Positions 33,002-41,279 of a stretch of 46,907 bases of DNA are shown here, one piece after another (the first letter of the stretch is position 1; every line of letters begins with the position of its first letter). The notes beneath the pieces are model-generated. The model did not search any database. It was not told the DNA's origin and was given only the letters and a program-made list of their open reading frames with translations. The stretch is taken from NCBI RefSeq assembly GCF_001866005.1, contig NZ_MLQR01000001.1:441289-488195 (forward strand). Reading direction: 5' to 3'. This DNA is from Anaerobacillus alkalilacustris (GTDB taxonomy: Bacteria; Bacillota; Bacilli; Bacillales; Anaerobacillaceae). The position numbers were made by a program, and so were the translations under genes.

Positions 33002-33943
33002 CTAATAGTTGTCAACGATTCCCCCTAAAGAAGCTGCTTTTATAATAGGTTCTTTCATAATTTCTAAGATTTGATCCTTCGTTCCATACACGACTATACC
33101 TAACATTTCTATATCTTTTATTTTTTTGCCATCTAGGGTGCTGTATGCTTTATTGTGTTCGCTTGAAAAACTGGTTTGAAGTAATTTGAGAAATTTGTTA
33201 AATTCATAGTCCAAATCAGTTGTTGAATTATAAATTGAATTAGTTGAAAAACCTAAAGCTTCATGTTCACTAATAAATGTTGCAGACCAATCATATTCTA
33301 TTACTTCTTCTTGAAATGTTTTTATTTGGTAATCGGTGTAGGTGTTAATCCAGAACCAAGTCATTTTTGGAAGTTCAACAAAAGGTAATTCACTTTGTTT
33401 ATACGGTTTATTAAAGGAGAGCGCAACCTCGAAAATTTTATCCCCTTGCATACTTTTAATTAGCTCTTCGTCATTATTGTACTTTTTATAAGTGACATTG
33501 GGGTGAAAAAACATCATTTCTCTCCATCCATTTTCTTTATACGCAAACTGCCAATCTTCGCCTTTTTTTCCAATACTTCCGCCTGAACCTCTTGAAACCA
33601 AAATAGATGGAAAAAGACCAAATGAATATTGTTTTTGTTCAATTACAACCGCTTTTCTTTTCATGTCTTTTGAAACTTTATAATTGCTAATTCCTCCAAG
33701 AAAACCATTTGAATCAATTGTTTCACTTATAAAGCCATTAGGAGTAGTAAGTCTGACATAAGCATCCCATTCTTTAAATGCCTTTTGGCTAAAATAGGCA
33801 GAAATAGCGAAATTTGATATGTTAAAAACAACAAATACTAATAAAGAAACTAAAATAATCTTAATTATTGACTTCGTTTTGCCTTTTTTAATCGCCTTTT
33901 TTATCTTCATTTCATCAAAAATATCATCTGTATATTCACTCAT
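33002..33943 (-). CDS. Anti-sigma-like membrane protein with Sigma_reg_N and Sigma_reg_C domains
   Basis: 313 residues. The N-terminus is a cytoplasmic segment rich in acid and lysine (residues 1-25), then a membrane helix (about 27-48, I-I-L-V-S-L-L-V-F-V-V-F-N-I). The outside carries two domains seen in Bacillus sigma-factor regulators. The first has Y-S-F-G-L-F-P and G-W-R-E-M-M-F-F-H-P-N-V. The second has F-V-E-L-P-K-M-T-W-F-W-I-N-T-Y and G-I-V-V-Y-G-T-K-D-Q-I-L. Such proteins normally sit next to and restrain an ECF sigma factor. None is present here, so its partner may lie elsewhere or be lost. Confidence 0.82.
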   Translation of the reverse strand: MSEYTDDIFDEMKIKKAIKKGKTKSIIKIILVSLLVFVVFNISNFAISAYFSQKAFKEWDAYVRLTTPNGFISETIDSNGFLGGISNYKVSKDMKRKAVVIEQKQYSFGLFPSILVSRGSGGSIGKKGEDWQFAYKENGWREMMFFHPNVTYKKYNNDEELIKSMQGDKIFEVALSFNKPYKQSELPFVELPKMTWFWINTYTDYQIKTFQEEVIEYDWSATFISEHEALGFSTNSIYNSTTDLDYEFNKFLKLLQTSFSSEHNKAYSTLDGKKIKDIEMLGIVVYGTKDQILEIMKEPIIKAASLGGIVDNY

Positions 33944-34124
33944 GAAGATTCCTCCACTTCTTTTGAAATTCTTTTCTTGCTCGAAATAAATAAGTCCTAA
34001 TGGTCCCTTATTCAGCTATCACTTCCGTTACTTTAAGTGTAACAGTTCACATAACCTAAACTTTCTTTTGTAACCCTTATGTTTAATAATCGCTAAAATA
34101 AAAATGTCCCCTTTAAAAGAGGAC

Positions 34125-34504
34125 TTACTTTATGGATATGTATTGTAAGTTAATAATAAGACCTACTTCCTTCATGAAGTCATAGCCGATAATACCATCA
34201 ATCTCAAGACCATAATCCATCGACCCCAATTCAACACGGGAGTTTTGAATTGCTATTTCATCGTTAATAGAGATTTCATCTATGTTTTTAATATAAACAA
34301 ACTCAAGTCCACCGACTCCTTGAATCGTTTGAGTTACATCATTTGATTCTGGTTTTACCCCTATTTCTTCGAGTTTGTTAACATTAAAAATTGTTCCAGC
34401 AGATCCAGTATCAATTAAAACATTTTCTAATTTTAAGCTTTGACCTCGAAAAGTAACTATAGCTTCTATAATGGTAATTCTGACAATTCTTTTATCTTAA
34501 TCAT
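34125..34504 (-). pseudogene. Retropepsin-like aspartic protease, one frameshift
   Basis: From ATG 34504 the frame gives M-I-K-I-K-E-L-S-E-L-P-L and then a stop. A single missing base (CCATTATAG for CCATTTATAG) joins it to I-E-A-I-V-T-F-R-G-Q-S-L-K-L-E-N-V-L-I-D-T-G-S-A-G-T-I-F and the rest down to the stop at 34125. The catalytic D-T-G-S motif sits near residue 30 and the flap-like G-V-G-G-L-E-F-V follows. G-I-I-G-Y-D-F-M near the end is the expected second conserved segment. Total about 126 residues, usual for bacterial retropepsin-like single-domain proteases, which act as dimers. The start overlaps the 85-aa gene by ATGA. If the indel is a sequencing error the gene is intact. Confidence 0.7.
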
Positions 34505-34758
34505 ATTTTTCTAAGTCCTGTCCATTTCTTCTCACGTATTTCGAGATCTTCCCTAGATGTATGAAAGAAGTAAAGTTCACGATTAGGCTTTTGTTTGTGT
34601 AATTCATTATGACGACGGAATGCGTCCATTGAGTCGTCAAAGCAATCTATTACAGCAATATCATCTACTATACGATAATTACTATCTGAGTGAGCTTCAA
34701 TTGCTTCAAATACAACCCATTTATCTGGATATGCTTTTCGAACATCTTCCCATAACAT
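34501..34758 (-). CDS. 85-aa protein coupled to the retropepsin-like gene
   Basis: Soluble 85-residue protein starting M-L-W-E-D-V-R-K-A-Y-P-D-K-W-V-V-F-E-A-I-E-A-H and containing D-D-I-A-V-I-D-C-F-D-D-S-M-D-A-F-R-R and F-F-H-T-S-R-E-D-L-E-I. AAAGGGGGATT precedes the ATG. Its TGA overlaps the ATG of the protease gene, so their products were probably made together. In Bacillus this small protein is found beside such proteases, from memory. Function unknown. Confidence 0.78.
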   Translation of the reverse strand: MLWEDVRKAYPDKWVVFEAIEAHSDSNYRIVDDIAVIDCFDDSMDAFRRHNELHKQKPNRELYFFHTSREDLEIREKKWTGLRKI

Positions 34759-34883
34759 TTATAATCCCCCTTTGAGAAGTAGTAATTTCCTATTTTCATT
34801 TTATCAAAAATTTCTTTAATACACCCAAAAATAATTTCTTTATTATAGAAAGCTTCCGTTACTTCAATAACTATACTCAAACT

Positions 34884-35399
34884 TTATTCTAATTCCTTGA
34901 AAAAGCCTTCGAATTCAAGAATTTGCTGTTGTCGAAAGCCAAAGTTTTGGTAGTTGATAATTAGATGGCTAATGTTATTTTCATAGTTTGCATCGTGTAG
35001 TTCCACCCGAAAGACGAGCAGGAAGTTATCGTCTACTTTATAGTTTTCAACTAAGAGGTAATCATTGATATATCCCTCTTTAATTACACTTTCCTCGTCA
35101 ATAACTCCCGTCACACCCATTTTATCAATCATTGAAGTGACCGATATTTGTATATCGTCCTCATTTAGCTCCGTTCCATCTTGCTTTATTAATGTTACGT
35201 TGTTTAAAGTCGGTTTTCCAAGGCCATCCCAATGCAAAGCGTAGCCCATATAAAACGGAAGTCTTTCTTTTACAATTGGGGCATCCATAGCGATATAAGA
35301 GGTTGACCCGATAACAAATTCTCCTTTTGAAAAAACATAGTTAAATGTAATAACGATTAATAATAGCGTAGCTATAAGTATAATAAACCACTTTTTCAA
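34884..35399 (-). CDS. Secreted or membrane-anchored protein of unknown family
   Basis: 171 residues. The first 25 (M-K-K-W-F-I-I-L-I-A-T-L-L-L-I-V-I-T-F-N-Y-V-F) form a signal peptide or anchor without a lipobox. The remaining 145 residues are a beta-rich extracytoplasmic domain with G-Y-A-L-H-W-D-G-L-G-K-P-T-L and L-L-V-F-R-V-E-L-H-D. AGGAGGTGC precedes the ATG. No family recognised. The gene is alone, 126 bp upstream of the 85-aa gene. Confidence 0.75.
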   Translation of the reverse strand: MKKWFIILIATLLLIVITFNYVFSKGEFVIGSTSYIAMDAPIVKERLPFYMGYALHWDGLGKPTLNNVTLIKQDGTELNEDDIQISVTSMIDKMGVTGVIDEESVIKEGYINDYLLVENYKVDDNFLLVFRVELHDANYENNISHLIINYQNFGFRQQQILEFEGFFKELE

Positions 35400-35473
35400 T
35401 TAAGCACCTCCTCTATAAATGTTAACACTTAATCCCAAAGCTATTTTTAATTAACCTGCTCATAAGTGAAAAA

Positions 35474-35498
35474 GCGACTGCTCTTTTTGAACAATCGC
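35474..35498. repeat. Intergenic stem-loop with following tag-like sequence
   Basis: GCGAcTGcTC / GAaCAaTCGC forms a ten-position stem with two mismatches, followed by CCCCGATAGTTTAAGTACAG. It is of the same type as other variable stem-loops in the window (40031, 43724) but has a different tail. It probably serves as terminator of the kinase gene or of convergent transcripts. Confidence 0.5.
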
Positions 35499-35556
35499 AC
35501 CCCGATAGTTTAAGTACAGTTATTCACAATCTATATTGATCACTGATACCTTTAAT

Positions 35557-37191
35557 TTATTCTCTACGTTTTTCATGCATGTATTTCATCCACTTTTTTA
35601 ACTTATAACTGCAAATAAAGTATCCGATACCAGAGATGACAGAAACTCCAATGGAAATCTTCAAAATCAGTTGATGGGAAGTAAATATCCCTGTCCCTAT
35701 TCCGAAAATACAAAGGAGTATTAATTGAAATAATTGTTTTTTGTAATTTTCAAATATACAAAATTGAAAATGTCTCCGCTGCTCGATTTCCTTAATATTC
35801 TCCAGTTTTTGAGGTAGTTTTAGAAATTCAGTAAAGGAATGGACCGTCTTAAATAAAGGCTGTGACTGCAACCAAAACCATATAAACGACCACTTGTTAT
35901 TCCCTTGTTTACTCAACCAATCCATAAAAACTGGTTTTAAAACGTTAATGAGATCATCCTCTGATGCCAAGTTTCGAAGTATTCCTTCCATCGTAATGAA
36001 AGAACGTCCTAAGAAAACAAATCTCGTTGGCACTTGAATTGGAAGTGCTTGAATCATATCGTTCATTTCTAATTTTAATGCTATAAGATCCATTTCTTTC
36101 AATTTCGCAGGTTGAAAAGACAATAATTCAGCCAATAGCCTTTCCATCGTCCTTGGGTCTGCCTCAGGGAGCAAGAATCCTAAATGAGTTAAGGACTCCA
36201 CAGCTTTAGGGTAATTTTTTGATAGTAAGCCCTCTATTAATGCTTGAAAATATGTAGCGTCCTTCTTAGATATTTCCCCTACCATTCCGAAATCTAGTAA
36301 TATAATTTGTCCTTCCTTTGATACGAGTACGTTTCCTGAATGGGGATCAGCATGGAACATACCTGGTTCAAGCCACTGGGGAAGAAAAACTTCTATAAGA
36401 CGCTCCGCCAATTCACGTTGGTTAACTTCTAATTGACTTACTCCTTCTTCATCTGTAAGCTTTATTCCATCGATCCACTCCATCACCAAAACTTTTGACG
36501 TACTCATCTCGGAATACACGTCTGGAATTTTTAGTCCATCTACATCCTTAAATCGTTCTTGAAAAAAGAGTAGGTTATTTTTTTCCTGCGAAAAATCAAG
36601 CTCCCGTTCAATAACTTCCTTGAGTTCTTTAAATAAAACCTTTAAATTTATAAAACCTTTTGGCATGGGAACAAAGTTATGGGCAAACCATATAATAATA
36701 CTTAATGTACGGAAATCAGTTTTTATGATTGATTGAATATTGGGGCGTTGTACTTTAATGGCAACATGTTGACCATCTTTTAAAATACCCTTATAAACCT
36801 CTCCTATGGAGGCGGAAGCTACAGCCTTTTTATCGATGGAAAGTAAAAAATGATCCAGGGGACCTCCCCATTCTGCTTTAAGGATTCCCTCAATTTCCTC
36901 CCATTCTGAAGGGGGAACTTGATCTGTAAGGTCTTGAATTTGACGGATAAACCCATTAGGAAGTAAGTCCGCACGAATGCTTAATAATTGTCCCATTTTA
37001 ATAAGCAATCCTTCTAATTCAAATAATGTTTTTCGAAACCTTTCTCCTATTTTATTCCACAATTTTTCCCAATCAGCTTCAGGTTTTTTTCTAACTTTAT
37101 ACCAATAAATTTGAATGAAGGTGACAAATGCCATTGATAGCACCTTTGACATTCGTTTTAATTTACTATTAGATTTCATCAAATCACTCAT
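35557..37191 (-). CDS. ABC1/AarF/UbiB-family atypical kinase
   Basis: 544 residues. The family marks are in order: the K-x-G-Q motif I-K-M-G-Q-L-L-S-I-R-A-D-L-L-P near 63, the alanine-rich nucleotide loop A-S-A-S-I-G-E-V-Y-K-G near 128, the lysine of V-A-I-K-V-Q-R-P, the catalytic loop F-H-A-D-P-H-S-G-N-V near 278 and the metal-binding L-L-D-F-G-M near 297. Two C-terminal membrane helices (about 480-500, 505-525) follow. Members assist isoprenoid quinone biosynthesis or lipid homeostasis through ATPase activity. The gene is monocistronic. Its exact role in this organism is not readable from the sequence. Confidence 0.9.
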   Translation of the reverse strand: MSDLMKSNSKLKRMSKVLSMAFVTFIQIYWYKVRKKPEADWEKLWNKIGERFRKTLFELEGLLIKMGQLLSIRADLLPNGFIRQIQDLTDQVPPSEWEEIEGILKAEWGGPLDHFLLSIDKKAVASASIGEVYKGILKDGQHVAIKVQRPNIQSIIKTDFRTLSIIIWFAHNFVPMPKGFINLKVLFKELKEVIERELDFSQEKNNLLFFQERFKDVDGLKIPDVYSEMSTSKVLVMEWIDGIKLTDEEGVSQLEVNQRELAERLIEVFLPQWLEPGMFHADPHSGNVLVSKEGQIILLDFGMVGEISKKDATYFQALIEGLLSKNYPKAVESLTHLGFLLPEADPRTMERLLAELLSFQPAKLKEMDLIALKLEMNDMIQALPIQVPTRFVFLGRSFITMEGILRNLASEDDLINVLKPVFMDWLSKQGNNKWSFIWFWLQSQPLFKTVHSFTEFLKLPQKLENIKEIEQRRHFQFCIFENYKKQLFQLILLCIFGIGTGIFTSHQLILKISIGVSVISGIGYFICSYKLKKWMKYMHEKRRE

Positions 37192-37376
37192 TTCTTTTTT
37201 ATAACTATTAAAGTATCGAGTGCTCGTTACTTTAAGTGAATTTATTCACAATCTAATGAATCTTCATAAAATAATAATATCAATAAATAACAAATTGTTG
37301 GTCATAGTTTCAATAAAAATTTAAAATAATTCCTTCAAATCAATTAATGGAGAAATCCATTTTTGAATTTATGCTT

Positions 37377-37423
37377 TCGAATTACAAAAATATAATTTTA
37401 TCCTAATAGTTTGTTGCACAGTA
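37377..37423 (+). repeat. 47-bp repeat ending TTTGTTGCACAGTA, copy 1
   Basis: It begins TCGAATTACAAAAA and ends AGTTTGTTGCACAGTA. The other copy (42549-42595) matches at about four fifths of positions. The final TGCACAGTA is the reverse complement of TACTGTGCA in the tag family, so the two may be opposite ends of one kind of element. Confidence 0.6.
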
Positions 37424-37489
37424 TTTAGACAAATTTAAAAAGACGATTATTTTGAAAGTAACCGCCTCATTGGATAGATAATTTTTTAA

Positions 37490-37514
37490 CAGTATCGTTG
37501 TACTGGGCAGCGAA
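37490..37514 (+). repeat. Constant-tag repeat, copy 1
   Basis: CAGTATCGTTGTACTGGGCAGCG. The first 16 bases form CAGTA-TCGTTG-TACTG, a small hairpin. It is preceded by a degraded stem region (AAAGACGATTATTTTGAAAG). Other copies are at 40080, 43773 and 45390. Confidence 0.7.
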
Positions 37515-37662
37515 TGACTTTGTTTTTTTATTATTCTTCATTCTTATTGTGGAATTAAGTGAAAGTAGCAAATATTTGGGTGTCTTCCTTAAATTAGAAT
37601 TATACTTCTACAGAAATAAAAAGAACCAGTTAAAAATCCCCTAGCGGCCCATGGGATCACCC

Positions 37663-38256
37663 TTATATTATATTTTCAAGTGATTGAATAAACTTATCAG
37701 AAATAACTATGTTTGTATCATTAGCCAGTACCAAAAATACGTGATCACTTTTGGTTTCTTGTACATCTATAAAGGATAGCAATGGGTCCTTATATGATTC
37801 CGAGGTTGGGTTATTAATGGCTTTTATTAATTTGGGTTTTACCTTTCTCGTTCTAGGTAAAGCAAAATCAAATGTCTGACTTCTTCCCGATTTCCCTATA
37901 AAACCTGCGGACTCAGTAATATGCAATACTCTGACGATAATCTGGGTCAGCGATATGTATATGTGGACAAGGAATCTCTTGACCTGCCAATGGAAAATCA
38001 CCTTGTGGGTTTGGATGTGCTCTTCCCACTAAGTCCAAACGTAGTATAGGATTATCTTTGTGTTGTTGTTTTCTTAATTGAAATGTACATTTAGGTTTTT
38101 AATGACCAGTTCTATTCATATCTACAACAAATAAATAACTACTACTCTTTAATTCAATTTTGTCTTTATTCTCTAAATTTGGTATAACAATATCTGGCTC
38201 TTCATTTAAAATCACTTTCAAAGAATTATCAGTTCTTGAATTTGTTCAAAATCCAT
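37663..38256 (-). pseudogene. Frameshifted unidentified protein with P-C-P-H-I-H-I motif
   Basis: ATG 38256 follows GGAGGGGGAAC and reads M-D-F-E-Q-I-Q-E-L, then shifts to D-N-S-L-K-V-I-L-N-E-E-P-D-I-V-I-P-N, V-V-D-M-N-R-T-G-H, stop, R-K-Q-Q-H-K-D-N-P-I-L-R-L-D-L-V-G-R-A-H, E-I-P-C-P-H-I-H-I-A-D-P-D-Y. After another shift it gives the C-terminal frame (38001-37663) ending I-S-D-K-F-I-Q-S-L-E-N-I-I. It looks like one protein of about 195 residues with at least three lesions. I cannot name the family with confidence. Confidence 0.6.
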
Positions 38257-38462
38257 AAATGTTCCCCCTCCTAATCATTGATCAATTCTAGCACGGCTTC
38301 AAAATGGCTTGAGCAGTTATCGCAAACAAATTGATGTAGTAGTGATTACTCAAACCTTATAAGACACCCTTTAATTGAAGCAGAACTGAAGAATCAATAC
38401 TTTATTACATAATTATTTCTCTTGTAGTAAATAATAAATCTATAACAATTATAAGGACAATA

Positions 38463-38640
38463 TGACTATAACTGATAAGTTAGAAGCTATTCTCTGGAAT
38501 ATAGCTCTCCCAGGCTTTGCTCAGTTATTAAACAGAAAATTTGTTAAAGGTATAATTTTTATTTTTTTAGTCTCATTAACGTTAAATTCCAGGCCTTATG
38601 GTAGGGAATTTTGTAAAGTGAATTGTAATGCGTATTAAGA
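38463..38640 (+). pseudogene. N-terminal fragment of a TM2-like membrane protein
   Basis: ATG after ATAAGGACAAT opens M-T-I-T-D-K-L-E-A-I-L-W-N-I-A-L-P-G-F-A-Q-L-L-N-R-K-F-V-K-G-I-I-F-I-F-L-V. The L-P-G-F-(G/A)-Q-L-L-N-x-K pattern and following membrane helix are those of short P-G-F-G membrane proteins. The frame then runs into unrelated residues and stops, so only the first helix remains. It lies 50 bp upstream of a DUF3231 gene. Confidence 0.6.
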
Positions 38641-38689
38641 TTCAATAATAGTGCTTACTATTTGTAGTAAATTTATGGAGGATTATATT

Positions 38690-39691
38690 ATGACTCAAAA
38701 GCAGGCTTTAACTTCAAGTGAATTAGGAACATTGTGGATGACCTATCAGGAAAAAACAATGACATTGAGAATGCTTGAATATTTTATAGAACAAGCCGAT
38801 GACAATCGAGCTAAAGGGATTATGCAAGATACTCATATGAAAATTATTAACTATCTTGAAGATATAAAAGCTATCCTCAAAAATGAAGGTGCTGTCCTTC
38901 CTGTCGGATACACAGAGCAAGATGTTAATATTGGCGTACCTAAGCTATATGACAACATGTTTGATATTATGTTTCTTCGTCTTGTCAAGGAAATAAGCAT
39001 GGGATTACATACGCTGCATCTAAATATGGCATATCGCAAAGATATCATTCTTCTATATAAGGAATTAACTGCATTTACCCAAAGTGTATATGACGAATGC
39101 GTGGATTATTTGCAAGAGAAAAATGTTTTACCACGTCCTCCTGCAGTAACTATGCCAAAGTCTGTGGAGTTTGTAGAGGGAACAAATTATATGAGTGGTT
39201 TCAACTTGTTTTCTGAAAAGCGAGCATTGAATACAGTGGAAGTCGCACATTTATATCATGCAATTGAATCAAATATTATTGGAATGCAATTGATAACGGG
39301 GTTCGCCCAAGTAGCAAATGAACCTGAAGTAAAGAAATACTTCATAAAAGGAAAGGAATTAGCTAAAAAAATTGTAACTGAAAATACGCAATTATTTCTT
39401 CAGAGTGATATTCAACCACCTTCAACATGGGGCGCAAATGCAACAGACTCAAAACTAGCTCCATTTTCAGATAAACTAATGATGTACTGTACCAGTCTGT
39501 TTTGCAGCTTTGGTTTAGGAAGCAGTGCTTTAGGAACAGCATTTAGTTTACGAAGTGACCTCCCATTAAAAATGGTTAGTGAAGCAAAAGACATTTTAAC
39601 TTATGGGCAGGAAGGTGGAAAACTCATGGCGAAAAATGGTTGGCTTGAAGAGCCTCCACAAATGCAGGATAGGAATCAATTAACAAAATAA
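38690..39691 (+). CDS. DUF3231 family protein, copy 2
   Basis: 333 residues from ATG 38690, chosen because GGAGGATTATATT stands directly upstream; the 13 codons before it have no signal. S-S-E-L-G-T-L-W, P-V-G-Y-T-E-Q-D-V-N-I-G-V-P-K-L-Y-D-N, S-E-K-R-A-L-N-T-V-E-V-A-H, L-I-T-G-F-A-Q-V-A, L-A-P-F-S-D-K-L-M-M-Y and W-L-E-E-P-P-Q are all shared with copy 3 (45583). These two are closer to each other than to copy 1. Helical, soluble, duplicated halves. Likely expressed alone, with a strong terminator after it. Confidence 0.87.
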   Translation: MTQKQALTSSELGTLWMTYQEKTMTLRMLEYFIEQADDNRAKGIMQDTHMKIINYLEDIKAILKNEGAVLPVGYTEQDVNIGVPKLYDNMFDIMFLRLVKEISMGLHTLHLNMAYRKDIILLYKELTAFTQSVYDECVDYLQEKNVLPRPPAVTMPKSVEFVEGTNYMSGFNLFSEKRALNTVEVAHLYHAIESNIIGMQLITGFAQVANEPEVKKYFIKGKELAKKIVTENTQLFLQSDIQPPSTWGANATDSKLAPFSDKLMMYCTSLFCSFGLGSSALGTAFSLRSDLPLKMVSEAKDILTYGQEGGKLMAKNGWLEEPPQMQDRNQLTK

Positions 39692-39713
39692 TCAAGATGG
39701 AAATACTGAAATA

Positions 39714-39751
39714 ATACAAGCTCTCCTGAATAATAAGGAGTTCTTGTATTA
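39714..39751 (+). terminator. Terminator of DUF3231 copy 2
   Basis: AATACAAG / CTTGTATT outer stem with CTCCT / AGGAG inner part, 23 bp past the stop, followed by ATTTCACTT. Confidence 0.75.
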
Positions 39752-40030
39752 TTTCACTTAGAAAAAACTCATCTATTGAATTGAGGTTTTGTCTATATTT
39801 AACTAATTTTAGTCCCTTTTTTTCTACTCCTTCTTCGGCAAAATCCCTTCATACTCTCTTCTAAACTTTAATACAAGTATCCAATTTCCTATAAAGTGTA
39901 GCTCAATTAAATGGACCGTTTGTTGAACTAATCACCTATTAAAAAAAAGTGAATTCTCTACTTTAAGTACATTCTTTTCAATATAAAAAAGGAAGTTTTT
40001 TTTGTTTCACAGTATGCGTCAAATACGAAA
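39752..40030. other. Intergenic remnant region
   Basis: A minus-strand frame of about 35 codons (V-Q-Q-T-V-H-L-I-E-L-H-F-I-G-N-W-I-L-V-L-K) ending near 39830 has no start. It is probably the tail of a lost membrane-protein gene. Confidence 0.3.
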
Positions 40031-40103
40031 GGCGACCACCTAGAAAAGTGATCGCCTTATAAACATTATAATTCTTTTACAGTATCGTTGTACTGTGCAA
40101 CTA
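40031..40103 (+). repeat. Hairpin plus constant tag, copy 2
   Basis: The stem GGCGAcCAC / GTGaTCGCC (40031-40056) is followed 23 bp later by CAGTATCGTTGTACTGTGCA (40080-40099). It lies between a plus-strand gene and a minus-strand gene. Confidence 0.75.
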
Positions 40104-40130
40104 CAATAATTCTTCTGGAATATAGTATTC

Positions 40131-40511
40131 TCATTCCAACTTTTTAAAATCTTTTTTATCCCAAGTTAAAACAGGAAGTTTGGTATTAGATTTGCTTGAT
40201 AGAAGGGCATCAGCAAAATCAACATTTTTATCCGAATACATTTTCAGTGCAATGATTACATCATCTTCCTCTACTTCAACATTTTCAGATTCAACTATAT
40301 CTAGTAGATATTCAGTTATTTCGGTCTTATCCAATTTATAGAAAGACTTTAGCAACCAACAACATTCAGCGATTACGACAGTAGGGATCACCAAAGTTAA
40401 TTCATTTTTTTCAACCTTCTCTACAAGCTTCACTATAGTATTAAATTTAATTGGATCATCTTTAACTAGCAGTCGAATAAGAACATTTGTATCGACTAGA
40501 AATTTATTCAT
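40131..40511 (-). CDS. PIN-domain toxin (VapC-like ribonuclease)
   Basis: 126 residues with the PIN nuclease acidic residues: D in F-L-V-D-T-N-V-L-I near 7, E in V-I-A-E-C-C-W-L-L near 47, D in V-D-F-A-D-A-L-L near 97, and a final T-W-D-K-K-D-F. It would cleave RNA and stop growth when free. It overlaps the antitoxin gene upstream by 8 bp. The pair follows the usual antitoxin-then-toxin order. Confidence 0.92.
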   Translation of the reverse strand: MNKFLVDTNVLIRLLVKDDPIKFNTIVKLVEKVEKNELTLVIPTVVIAECCWLLKSFYKLDKTEITEYLLDIVESENVEVEEDDVIIALKMYSDKNVDFADALLSSKSNTKLPVLTWDKKDFKKLE

Positions 40512-40773
40512 GTTTCAATCCCTTATATAGAATATGTTTAGACGCTTCCTTGTGACAAATTTCTCTCACTTTTTCAAGGTTGATTTCCTCTTTAGAAGTA
40601 ATTCTTCCAATTGCTTGACTTAATAATTTTTTCTTAACCGGCTCTATTCTCACTTCATCGTTTTCTATTAAAAATTTAAATTGGTCACCTTCACTTAAAC
40701 CTAACTTTTCTCTAAGTTCCTTTGGAATTGTTATTTGTCCTTTACTCGTCATCTTTCCACTAACTAATTCCAT
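40504..40773 (-). CDS. AbrB/MazE-fold antitoxin
   Basis: 89 residues. The first 50 are the swapped-hairpin AbrB DNA-binding domain: T-S-K-G-Q-I-T-I-P-K-E-L-R-E-K-L-G-L-S-E-G-D-Q-F. The last 35 form the toxin-binding tail. GAGGTGAAGCTAAG precedes ATG. It should neutralise the PIN protein and repress the shared promoter. Confidence 0.92.
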   Translation of the reverse strand: MELVSGKMTSKGQITIPKELREKLGLSEGDQFKFLIENDEVRIEPVKKKLLSQAIGRITSKEEINLEKVREICHKEASKHILYKGLKHE

Positions 40774-40802
40774 CTTAGCTTCACCTCTTACTTCATTTTA
40801 TT

Positions 40803-40842
40803 GTATTACTTTCATTATAAGTATTACTCGGATGTTTTGCAA
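40803..40842 (-). promoter_or_regulatory. Promoter and tandem operator of the toxin-antitoxin pair
   Basis: Minus strand: -35 TTGCAA (40842-40837), 17-bp spacer, -10 TATAAT (40819-40814). The octamer AGTAATAC occurs twice (40828-40821 and 40810-40803), 18 bp apart, on either side of the -10. This is a good candidate site for the AbrB-like antitoxin. Confidence 0.72.
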
Positions 40843-40886
40843 ACTTACCTGAATAGTATTTAGTCTACTACGTATTAAAGATTTAG

Positions 40887-41195
40887 TTATTCAATTAGTT
40901 CTTTCATTTTTTCTACTGCATTGTAGCACTCTTGTCTTTCTTCTTCGGTGTATTTACCTTGTATTTCTACAATGAGTTTGTCGTTGATTGGCTTTGGTAG
41001 TTTATCGTCAAATTCAAGTTTGACCTCAATTTAGCCAACCATAGCCTCCTTGATATTTCTTAACGCCTCTTTTATCGTTAGACCATTAGAAATACAACTT
41101 CTATAAATTTATCAACAGTTTCATCCTTTATTCCCACTGCGCAGTAAATGTCATTGTTTTGTTAGTTGTTCTTCTTAAACATAACATAAGCATCC
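40887..41195 (-). pseudogene. Remnants of a small antitoxin-like gene pair
   Basis: Frames read I-E-V-K-L-E-F-D-D-K-L-P-K-P-I-N-D-K-L-I, V-E-I-Q-G-K-Y-T-E-E-E-R-Q-E-C-Y-N-A-V-E-K-M to a stop at 40887, preceded by a stop and by N-N-D-I-Y-C-A-V-G-I-K-D-E-T-V-D-K-F further up. No intact start exists. Identity is uncertain. Confidence 0.4.
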
Positions 41196-41279
41196 ATTTT
41201 AATTGAATAACGCATTCAGATAAGTGCCCGATTGTGAAAGATTGATACTTACTGAAACCTCATTAATTGAAAAATACTA

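Larger units (their letters stand above)
37192..37662. other. Intergenic region with two repeat units
   Basis: A 47-bp motif (37377-37423) recurs at 42549-42595, and a constant tag CAGTATCGTTGTACTG lies at 37490-37505. Neither belongs to a gene. The stretch between them shows only short frames. Confidence 0.45.
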
